From an uncultured Bacteroidales bacterium (GTDB taxonomy: Bacteria; Bacteroidota; Bacteroidia; Bacteroidales; UBA932), in assembly GCA_902461985.1 (NCBI GenBank), contig CABQAB010000090.1, positions 1 to 7,950 on the forward strand: a stretch of DNA of 7,950 nucleotides. Direction: 5' to 3'. This document shows positions 1 to 6,456 of this stretch, in pieces. The translations under genes and the position numbers were made by a program. The notes under the pieces were generated by a model. That model saw only the letters and a list, made by a program, of their open reading frames with translations, made no database searches and was not told the DNA's origin. Every line of letters begins with the position of its first letter. Positions within the stretch are counted from its first letter, which is position 1.

Positions 1-1358
1 ATCTCGGCTCCGAAGAGGCTGACGGTCTCACATGGAGCGGGGCAACTACATTCGACAAAGCCTATGATGAGGCGGTGGAAGGCGAGGAGATACATCTCGC
101 TGCAGGTATATATTGCCCTACAACAGTTCTAAGCGGTGCCGATGCCGGAGAACCTCGCAACAAGACATTCTTCATAGACAAGAACATTACCGTCATCGGC
201 GGATATTCAGCCAATCCGGCGGCCGGTGAAACACCTGACTGGAAAACAAACAAGACCGTATTCAGCGGAAAACTGACGGATGGTTCAAGCGTTTGGCACA
301 CGATGGTAGTCGGTGCCCCTGTGTCGGCAGAAGGCAGGACCGCCACTATAAAAGGATTGTACATCTCAGACGGAAATGCTGCCGGCAGCCCGACTCCAAG
401 CATAAACGGGCAGAATCTTCCAGCCGGCAGGGCAGGTGGAATTGTCGTATCCGGCAACACGAACGTAATATTTGAAGACTGCGAAATCTCCAGCAACTAT
501 GGAAATGAGTGTGGCGCAGTATGTATAAATCTGAATAAAGAAGGTTCGGTGACCTTCAACCGCTGCCTGTTCCTGAGCAATGAGGCTACAGGCACCAACG
601 CCGGAGCAATAGGAAGCACCAAGTCCCGCTGCTTCATATATGACTGCACTTTCGACTCCAACAAAGCCAAATCCAACGGGGGAGGGATAATGATTGACGG
701 GCACTGGAGCCAGACCACAGGTGACCAGACCTATATGTATGTCTACAATTCGACATTCACCAACAATGAATGTGGCGGAGCCGGCTCTGCTTTCTATGGA
801 ATCTGGGGCGACCATGCCGCTATTGTAAACTGCACATTCTCCGGCAACAGTAACAACGGAGAATGGGGTGCAGTGGCAATCCATATCGGAGAACTGGACA
901 TTGTCAACACCACGATCAGTTCCAACTACGGAAAAAAGTGCGGAGGACTGGCCGGAAAGAACGATTGTACAATCCGCGTGTGGAACTCCATAATCTCCGG
1001 CAATACATCAGACCTGGAGGGTTCCGAAGACATCGCCTACGAGAATGCAAGTCTGGCGAAGATAAGTCTTGCTACAACCATTACCGGAAACACAATGTAT
1101 GACGCTTCAGGTTCGTCGTCTTCCTGCCTGTTCGACCCGGCGTCAATGCTGGAAGCGCTTGCCGACAACGGAGGAGAGACCATGACCATGGCTCTCAAAG
1201 GTGAGTCCAATCCTGCTGTAAGCGGTGGCCTCGGCGCGGAACAGCTCGCTGCTTTGGCTCCTGATACAATTGTTCCTGTCAAAGACGCTTCAATTTGTGC
1301 AAAAGACCAGAGAGGGGAAAACCGTACGGGCAGGCATATGGGTGCATGCGCGAAATGA
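1..1358 (+). CDS. Right-handed parallel beta-helix protein, choice-of-anchor Q-like C-terminus (5' partial)
   Basis: The reading frame is open from the left edge (first whole codon at 3) to the TGA at 1356-1358, giving about 451 visible residues. The true start and any signal peptide lie outside the window. A GTG at 75 is internal: the codons before it encode GLTWSGATTFDKAYDEA, the usual N-terminal helix-cap segment of these proteins, followed by an IHLAAGIY strand. The middle holds at least seven rungs of the form (C/S/T)-x-(I/F)-x-x-N, about 26-28 residues apart. The C-terminal end has LADNGG (from 1158) and DQRG (from 1305), then HMGACAK. This resembles the LADNGG...DQRG...DIGAYE pattern of choice-of-anchor Q proteins, with a degenerate last block and nothing after it. 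The family is exported and surface-associated; some relatives are adhesins or polysaccharide-active, but I see no catalytic signature. There are about 14 cysteines, which is many for this fold. The fold is confident; the role is unknown. Confidence 0.85.
   Translation, partial: LGSEEADGLTWSGATTFDKAYDEAVEGEEIHLAAGIYCPTTVLSGADAGEPRNKTFFIDKNITVIGGYSANPAAGETPDWKTNKTVFSGKLTDGSSVWHTMVVGAPVSAEGRTATIKGLYISDGNAAGSPTPSINGQNLPAGRAGGIVVSGNTNVIFEDCEISSNYGNECGAVCINLNKEGSVTFNRCLFLSNEATGTNAGAIGSTKSRCFIYDCTFDSNKAKSNGGGIMIDGHWSQTTGDQTYMYVYNSTFTNNECGGAGSAFYGIWGDHAAIVNCTFSGNSNNGEWGAVAIHIGELDIVNTTISSNYGKKCGGLAGKNDCTIRVWNSIISGNTSDLEGSEDIAYENASLAKISLATTITGNTMYDASGSSSSCLFDPASMLEALADNGGETMTMALKGESNPAVSGGLGAEQLAALAPDTIVPVKDASICAKDQRGENRTGRHMGACAK
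480..1010 (+). repeat. Beta-helix rung repeats (protein-level, POMP-like)
   Basis: Seven degenerate units lie within the beta-helix gene. The anchor codon (Cys, Ser or Thr of the (C/S/T)-x-(I/F/L)-x-x-N motif) starts at 480, 564, 645, 750, 831, 909 and 987. The spacings are 28, 27, 35, 27, 26 and 26 codons. Most units continue with a Gly-rich turn such as CGA, AGAIG, GGGI, WGAV or CGGL. An earlier, more distant unit (LYISDGN) begins at 357. This is the expected pattern for coils of a right-handed beta-helix with a stacked Asn ladder. The units are diverged in DNA sequence, so this is an old repeat and not a recombination-prone tandem array. Confidence 0.75.
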
Positions 1359-1370
1359 TACTTTGACGTG
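1356..1370 (+). promoter_or_regulatory. Stop-to-GTG junction, possible translational coupling
   Basis: The TGA of the beta-helix gene (1356-1358) is followed, in the same frame, by three sense codons (TAC TTT GAC) and then the GTG of the sigma gene. No ribosome-binding sequence or terminator fits between them. Termination-reinitiation by the same ribosomes is the simplest reading. This is inferred from spacing only. Confidence 0.4.
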
Positions 1371-1904
1371 AAAGATTCCTCAAGTCTGGACAACATCCTC
1401 CTGGAAAGGGTTAAAAAAGGTGACAAAGACGCTTTTGGCATCCTTTTCAGGAGGTATTATGCCCGCTTGTGTGCCTACGCTTCCCTTTTTGTCCATAGCC
1501 GGGACATCTCGGAGGAAATCGTGATGAATCTTTTTGCAGACCTGTGGGAGAAAGGCAGGTTCGGGAAAATAAAATCCATGCAGTCCTATCTGTTCCGTTC
1601 AGTGCGCAACTCCTGCCTGAACTGGCTTCGGGACAGAAACGATACGGTGCAGATTGACGACTGTCTGTCCGAACTGGTGGAAAACGGAGATTCCGACCTC
1701 GAAATAAGGGAGCTGAACCGTTTCATCGAGGAGGCGGTGATGTCTCTGCCGGACAGATGCAGGATAGTGTTCCTGAACAGCAGGGAAGGGGAGATGAGCC
1801 ATAAGGAAATAGCCGAGCGTATGCAGATATCTACCAAGGCAGTCGAAAAACATATTACCAGAGCCTTGAGGACCATCAAGGAGTATATAGTTAAAAACAG
1901 TTGA
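1368..1904 (+). CDS. ECF sigma-70 factor, Bacteroidota type
   Basis: This 178-aa protein is a typical size for an extracytoplasmic-function sigma factor, which directs RNA polymerase to a small regulon, here probably this operon. Region 2 spans about residues 10-90: LLERVKKGDKDAFGILF, then a YY segment, the EEIVMNLFADLW helix and SYLFRSVRNSCLNWLRDR, which together bind the -10 element and core polymerase. A short acidic linker (about 92-115) follows. Region 4 (about 118-174) has SLPDRCRIVF and a helix-turn-helix, SHKEIAERMQISTKAVEKHI, for -35 binding. There is no region 3 and no C-terminal extension. The GTG at 1368 is the only reasonable start: the frame is closed by the TGA at 1356 and the first in-frame ATG is at residue 53, inside region 2. 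No Shine-Dalgarno sequence is visible. The gene lies directly upstream of its likely anti-sigma factor, a standard pairing. It best fits the Bacteroides expansion family 1 ECF group. Confidence 0.95.
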   Translation: MKDSSSLDNILLERVKKGDKDAFGILFRRYYARLCAYASLFVHSRDISEEIVMNLFADLWEKGRFGKIKSMQSYLFRSVRNSCLNWLRDRNDTVQIDDCLSELVENGDSDLEIRELNRFIEEAVMSLPDRCRIVFLNSREGEMSHKEIAERMQISTKAVEKHITRALRTIKEYIVKNS

Positions 1905-1909
1905 AAATG
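1901..1909 (+). promoter_or_regulatory. Sigma/anti-sigma junction; decides the anti-sigma start
   Basis: The sigma stop TGA (1902-1904) is followed by AA and then ATG (1907-1909). An in-frame TTG at 1901 overlaps the stop and would add only two residues (Met-Lys). ATG is preferred because it is the stronger codon and sits at a normal coupled distance. Either start keeps sigma and anti-sigma translation tied together, which helps hold the two proteins in balance. Confidence 0.5.
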
Positions 1910-2902
1910 AGACGACAGAAGAAAATACCATGGAATGAGATAATCAGAAGATTCAAGGGTTCGGAGGATGCGGCGAGCAAATCCCGTCTGGAGAAATGGC
2001 TTGGAAGCAATCCTCTGAACAGGAGTCTTTTTGACGATCTGTCTTCGTTATGGGGGACGGTGTCAGACATGGAAGGCTGCGATGTGGATGTCGAGGCTGC
2101 ATGGGCGAAGGTCAGCCCTGTCGCCATCCCGTCCCGCGTGATGTCAGGGGCAAGGCCCCGTCTGCTGAGAAATGTGGCCGTGTCGGCAGCCGCTGCCATA
2201 GTCCTGTTCGTTTCCGGCTATATGCTTTCAGACTTCACGGAAAAAGAACCTCTCAGTATAGACCGTTACACTTCTCTGAAAGGCAGGTCCGACGTGACCC
2301 TTTCCGACGGCACAGACATCTGCCTCAAAGACAATGCGAGCATTTCCCTTGAAGAAAGCCGGCAGTCTGGAAAGCGTGTCGTTTCCCTTTCGGGCGAGGC
2401 GTTTTTTGACGTGGCCAAGAAATCCGGACAGCCGTTCGTCGTAAGAAGCGGTGTGGTGGATATCCGGGTTTTCGGAACAAAATTCAACGTCCGCACGGAA
2501 AAGGGTTCGCAGGCGGTTCTCGTGTCGCTTATGGAAGGCTCGGTCAGTCTGGAGTCTCAATCCGGAGAACTTGTCCTGTCCCCGGGCGAAATAGCCAGAT
2601 GTTCTCCTGACGGTTCCATTACGCTTGTGCCGGGCGACATCCTCAATGAAAACTGCTGGATGAACGATTCGATTGAATTCAAGGGCTGGACTCTCGGAGA
2701 GGTCTGCAATTGCCTGTCCAGATGGTATGACATAGCCATATCAGTCGAGGACTCGATAAAGGATTCATTCAGATATAACTTCTCCTTGAGAGATGACAGA
2801 CTGGAAGACGTTCTGTCCATGATGTCTCTTGTCTCCCCCATACGCTATGCCTATCTCCTTGACGGAAGTGTGCGTATAACAAAATCAAAAACCGATAAAT
2901 GA
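1907..2902 (+). CDS. FecR-type transmembrane anti-sigma factor with DUF4974-like domain
   Basis: This inner-membrane protein holds the ECF sigma factor inactive and relays a signal from the outer-membrane transporter. Counting from ATG 1907 it has 331 residues. The cytoplasmic N-terminus (1-85) carries the sigma-binding helices, including RLEKWLGSNPLNRSLFDDL. One membrane segment lies at about 88-107 (VAVSAAAAIVLFVSGYML). The periplasmic FecR domain covers about 119-230: YTSLKGRSDVTLSDGTDICL, then GEAFFDV, VFGTKFNV and LVSLMEGSVSL. The C-terminal domain (about 255-327) has IEFKGWTLGEVCNCLSRWYD and LEDVLSMM and is DUF4974-like. The Gly190-Thr191 pair in VFGTKF sits at the position where related proteins are known to cut themselves. 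The length and domain order are normal, with no truncation. It follows the sigma gene by 2 bases and precedes susC by 7, so it is surely part of one transcription unit with them. Confidence 0.95.
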   Translation: MRRQKKIPWNEIIRRFKGSEDAASKSRLEKWLGSNPLNRSLFDDLSSLWGTVSDMEGCDVDVEAAWAKVSPVAIPSRVMSGARPRLLRNVAVSAAAAIVLFVSGYMLSDFTEKEPLSIDRYTSLKGRSDVTLSDGTDICLKDNASISLEESRQSGKRVVSLSGEAFFDVAKKSGQPFVVRSGVVDIRVFGTKFNVRTEKGSQAVLVSLMEGSVSLESQSGELVLSPGEIARCSPDGSITLVPGDILNENCWMNDSIEFKGWTLGEVCNCLSRWYDIAISVEDSIKDSFRYNFSLRDDRLEDVLSMMSLVSPIRYAYLLDGSVRITKSKTDK

Positions 2903-2909
2903 CAATTAT

Positions 2910-5900
2910 ATGAAACCAAAACTTTTTCTGGCGGCTTTTCTTGCTGTAATCTGTCACCTGTCCGTCTACGGTCAGGACAGCAAGACCATAACCGCTGAGT
3001 TCGAAGGTATCTCTCTTTCAGATGCCATCTCAGTGATTGAAACGTCAAGCGACTACCGCTTTTTCTATGAGCAGGCCAGTCTCGACCTTTCACAGAAAGT
3101 GTCATTGAAAGCTTATGATATGCCTGCGAAAGAAGCAGTCAGGCGTATGCTCTCTACCACGGACATAGATTTCCGGTTCATGGATCTCCAGATTGTCCTG
3201 TACAGGAGACCGGCAGCCCGCAGCCGTGAGGACCGCAAACCGGTGAACGTCACGGGTAAGGTAAAGGACATTGCCGGCGAGCCTCTTGTCGGGGTCGTAA
3301 TCGTTTCTGACGTCTCGAACAAAAGCGCTGTCAGCGGAGGCGACGGAGAATTCGCCATAACCGTGGGTGCGAATGAGAACCTTTCCTTTTCCTGCCTCGG
3401 ATATGCGACCAGGACACTTCCTCCGTCTCCGGTGATGGATGTCGTGATGGAGGAGACAAGCATGAGTCTCGACGCCCTGGTTTTCGTCGGGTATGGCACA
3501 CAGAAGAAAGCCAATGTCCTCGGTGCCGTTTCGCAGGTTTCTTCCGAAGAGATAAAGGACAGGCCGGTCTCCAATCTCGGAAAGGCACTTCAGGGAGCCA
3601 TCCCTAATCTTAACATAACCTACGGTTCAGGCCTGCCTGGACAGGAGACAGGACTCAATATCAGAGGTGTCGCGTCAATCAACGGCAGCGGTGCCCCTCT
3701 TGTCCTCATCGACGGCGTGGAGGGCAGCATAGACCGCATAAACCCGAATGATGTCGAATCCGTTTCAGTCCTGAAGGATGCCGCCTCCGCCGCAATCTAC
3801 GGGGCGCGTGCCGGATTCGGAGTAATCCTTATCACCACAAAGAGCAGCAAGGACGGCAGGTCTCATATAAGCTACAACGGAAGCTGCAGTTTCTCTGCGC
3901 CCACCACATCCACCGATTTCGTTACAAGCGGCTATTATTCAGCCCTTATCGTAGACGAATTCAGCAAATCCTACAACGGAACTCCATACACGCGTTACGA
4001 CGGAGAAGACTATCGCCAGCTGTGGGCAAGACGCAATGACAAGGCGCCTGTGGCCGAAAGGCCGTGGGTCGTGCAGAAAAACGGCAAATACATGTACTAC
4101 GGCAACTTTGACTGGTACAATTACCTGTTCAATTTCAGGCAGCCGACATGGAACCACGACCTGAGCGTGTCCGGAGGTACAGACAAATTCAACTACCTCG
4201 TCAGCGGAAACTATTATTCGAAGGACGGAATATATGCCCAGAATACGGACAAGTACAAGACATACACCCTGAACATGAAATTCTCGTCCCAGGTGAAACC
4301 GTGGCTCTCCATAAACGGAAACACGAGACTGTTCGCCTCGAACTACAGGTCTCCGGGCTATGATTTCGAACAGGGCGGAAATATTCCTAACTACACTTTC
4401 CACGCCCTTCCTTTCATGGTCCCGGTCAATCCTGACGGCAGCAATGTCTATACAAATGCCGTAAGTTCGAATTCACCGGCTGACGGATTCGCCGCCATGG
4501 TCGCAGAAGGGAACGCATGGTCCAATCTCAAGCAGACACAGTATGTCACAATGGTAGGCGCGGTGATTACTCCTTTGAAAGGATGGTCAATTGTCGGGAA
4601 TTTCAGTTACAGCCGCTTCCATCGTGAAAAGACCTTCCGTTCTGCCAATATGACCTATTCGGAGGCTTATCCTGACGTCAAGACGGCGTCTACCGGTTTC
4701 TTCGCGGACAAACTCCGCGAGAACTCCTCGGTCAGCCAGCACTATACCTATGACCTTTATACTACATACGAAAACGAGATAAAGGGCAACAGTTTCAAGA
4801 TACTCCTCGGAATGAACCACGAGGTTTACGACTCAAAGTCTCTCTATGGCGCGAAGACCGATCTCCAGAGCGATTCCCTGGCGGACCTTAATCTCGCCGT
4901 CGGTACGGCCGAGTCAAGCGGAGGCCATTACAGATGGAGACTGCTCGGTTTCTTCTCCCGTCTGAACTATGATTACAAGGGACGCTATCTTGCCGAGGCC
5001 AATTTCCGCTGGGACGGGAGTTCCAGATTCCCTGCAAAGGACCGCTGGGGATTCTTCCCGTCTGTCGCGCTCGGATGGAGAATCAGCGAGGAACCGTTCA
5101 TGGAGCCGGTCAGGCCGTATGTCAATAATCTGAAGATAAGGGCTTCCATCGGTTCTCTCGGCAACCAGGCCATTTCCGACAGCTACCCCTACATCCAGTC
5201 CCTGACCCCGACCCTTTCCGGAGAATACCTTATGGGCGGCAACAAGATATACATAACCAGTCTCGGGGCGATGCAGTCCGGTGACCTTACGTGGGAAACG
5301 GTAGTGACAAAGAACCTTGGACTCGACATGGCTTTCCTAAACGGACGTCTGTCATTCTCGACCGACCTGTACATACGTGACACGAAGGATATGCTTATCC
5401 CGGGCAAGAAACTGCCTGGTGTGTACGGCATGGAGTCTCCAAACATGAATGCAGGAGACCTGAGGACAAAAGGATATGAACTTTCGCTCTCGTGGTCAGA
5501 CAGCTGCAATGTGCTCGGAAGTCCGCTGCGTTATTCCGTCAGTGCCTCTTTAGCGGACAGCAAGGCGGTAATCACACGTTATGACAACGCAGACAAATCG
5601 CTTATGAACTATATCGAGGGGCGTGACGTAGGTGAGATATGGGGCTACCATATCGAAGGTCTGTTCGGGAGCGATGCCGAAGCGGCGAACCGTATGGTGG
5701 ACCAGTCTTTCGTGAACAGGCACATCTACAACGGTGCAGTCGGCGAATACCGCGGTCTGCAGGGCGGAGACCTCATATACGCCGATCTGAATGGCGACAA
5801 AAAAGTCGACCAGGGCAAATATACCCTTGACGACCACGGAGACCTTACGGTAATCGGCAATTCCCGGCCCCGCTGGCATTATAATTTCAACCTCGGCTTT

Positions 5901-6377
5901 TCATGGTACGGCCTGGATTTCTCCATGTTTTTCCAGGGAATCGGACGTCAGAATGTCTATCCGGGCAGCAACAATATGCTTTTCTGGGGACCTTATGCCC
6001 GTCCTTATGCATCCTTCATACCTAAGTCGATTATGACGGATGTCTGGTCGGAGGATAATCCGGATGCCTATTTCCCTAAGGTGAGAGGCTACGCAAGGGC
6101 GGACGGAGGCTCGCTCGCGCAGATAAATGACAGGTATCTTCAGGATCTCGCCTACCTCAGACTCAAGAATGTCACCGTGGGCTACACCATCCCGGAGAAA
6201 CTGACGCGCAGGATAAGCGTGGACAAGATAAGGATTTATTTCAGCGGTGACAATCTTGCCACATGGTCGAAACTGAAGAGCGACTATCTTGACCCCGAGC
6301 AGATGAGTTCGGATTCCAACGGAAGGGTATATCCCTTTTCGAAAACATTCTCTTTCGGTGTTGATATAAGCTTCTAA
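2910..6377 (+). CDS. SusC/RagA-family TonB-linked outer-membrane transporter with STN domain
   Basis: This is a TonB-dependent importer that forms the outer-membrane channel under a SusD lid and takes up oligomeric nutrients, most often glycans. The 1155 residues start at the ATG at 2910 with a signal peptide (MKPKLFLAAFLAVICHLSVYG, cut near residue 21). The order is: STN domain (about 27-99, from ITAEFEGISL to about LQIVLYRR); a carboxypeptidase-regulatory-like beta-sandwich (about 112-181, VNVTGKVKDIAGEPLVGVVI); the FVGYGTQKK segment (192-200) that opens the plug; the plug to about residue 310, with LVLIDGVEG, VESVSVLKDAASAAIYGAR and GVILITTK; then a beta-barrel ending in FSFGVDISF. A D-x-N-G-D calcium-loop-like motif starts at residue 959. 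The STN domain marks it as a signalling transporter and fits the adjacent sigma/anti-sigma pair. It is intact and full-length. The substrate cannot be told from sequence. Confidence 0.97.
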   Translation: MKPKLFLAAFLAVICHLSVYGQDSKTITAEFEGISLSDAISVIETSSDYRFFYEQASLDLSQKVSLKAYDMPAKEAVRRMLSTTDIDFRFMDLQIVLYRRPAARSREDRKPVNVTGKVKDIAGEPLVGVVIVSDVSNKSAVSGGDGEFAITVGANENLSFSCLGYATRTLPPSPVMDVVMEETSMSLDALVFVGYGTQKKANVLGAVSQVSSEEIKDRPVSNLGKALQGAIPNLNITYGSGLPGQETGLNIRGVASINGSGAPLVLIDGVEGSIDRINPNDVESVSVLKDAASAAIYGARAGFGVILITTKSSKDGRSHISYNGSCSFSAPTTSTDFVTSGYYSALIVDEFSKSYNGTPYTRYDGEDYRQLWARRNDKAPVAERPWVVQKNGKYMYYGNFDWYNYLFNFRQPTWNHDLSVSGGTDKFNYLVSGNYYSKDGIYAQNTDKYKTYTLNMKFSSQVKPWLSINGNTRLFASNYRSPGYDFEQGGNIPNYTFHALPFMVPVNPDGSNVYTNAVSSNSPADGFAAMVAEGNAWSNLKQTQYVTMVGAVITPLKGWSIVGNFSYSRFHREKTFRSANMTYSEAYPDVKTASTGFFADKLRENSSVSQHYTYDLYTTYENEIKGNSFKILLGMNHEVYDSKSLYGAKTDLQSDSLADLNLAVGTAESSGGHYRWRLLGFFSRLNYDYKGRYLAEANFRWDGSSRFPAKDRWGFFPSVALGWRISEEPFMEPVRPYVNNLKIRASIGSLGNQAISDSYPYIQSLTPTLSGEYLMGGNKIYITSLGAMQSGDLTWETVVTKNLGLDMAFLNGRLSFSTDLYIRDTKDMLIPGKKLPGVYGMESPNMNAGDLRTKGYELSLSWSDSCNVLGSPLRYSVSASLADSKAVITRYDNADKSLMNYIEGRDVGEIWGYHIEGLFGSDAEAANRMVDQSFVNRHIYNGAVGEYRGLQGGDLIYADLNGDKKVDQGKYTLDDHGDLTVIGNSRPRWHYNFNLGFSWYGLDFSMFFQGIGRQNVYPGSNNMLFWGPYARPYASFIPKSIMTDVWSEDNPDAYFPKVRGYARADGGSLAQINDRYLQDLAYLRLKNVTVGYTIPEKLTRRISVDKIRIYFSGDNLATWSKLKSDYLDPEQMSSDSNGRVYPFSKTFSFGVDISF
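2988..3206 (+). other. STN (secretin/TonB short N-terminal) signalling domain of the SusC protein
   Basis: This covers about residues 27-99 of the transporter, just after the signal peptide. The pattern FEGISLSDAI...YRFFYE...VSLKAYDMPAKEAVRRML...IVLYRR is the usual STN arrangement: strand, helix, strands, helix, then strands. In known signalling transporters this periplasmic domain contacts the anti-sigma factor when the ligand is bound. SusC proteins without this domain are not expected to signal by this route. Confidence 0.85.
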
Positions 6378-6390
6378 ACATAAGAATATT

Positions 6391-6456
6391 ATGAAAAAAT
6401 ACAGATATCTGACACTTTTAGCCACGTTCGCAGCAGTGTCCTGCAATCTTGACGAA
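6391..6456 (+). other. Lipoprotein signal peptide and surface-export segment of the SusD protein
   Basis: Residues 1-22 of the SusD protein are a positively charged start (MKKYRY), a hydrophobic core, and a lipobox-like AVSC with the lipidated cysteine at residue 18 (codon 6442-6444). The acidic pair Asp21-Glu22 follows closely. A cluster of acidic residues just after the cysteine is the known surface-export mark in Bacteroidota. The AVSC box is looser than the classical Leu-Ala-Gly-Cys form, which is common in this phylum. Confidence 0.75.

Noticed and set aside
366..884. 172-aa minus-strand open frame opposite the beta-helix gene
   Set aside because: It lies wholly within a well-supported + strand gene and shows no family motifs; it is a shadow of codon bias.
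1253..1297. Pair of TTTG sequences near the end of the beta-helix gene as a -33/-7 promoter
   Set aside because: The second site (TCAATTTG) mismatches the consensus, and the spacing of about 33 bases is too long.
75..1358. GTG at 75 as the real start of the beta-helix gene
   Set aside because: The frame is open to the left edge, and codons before 75 encode typical family sequence (GLTWSGATTFDKAYDEA). The gene begins outside the window.
1357..1366. GATACTTTGA as a Bacteroidota -7 promoter element (TAnnTTTG) for the sigma gene
   Set aside because: It is one base short of the consensus, has no TTTG about 20 bases upstream, and would place the transcript start inside the sigma gene.
6375..6391. 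Terminator or attenuator between susC and susD
   Set aside because: The 13-base gap is A/T-rich with no inverted repeat or T-run; there is no room for a hairpin.
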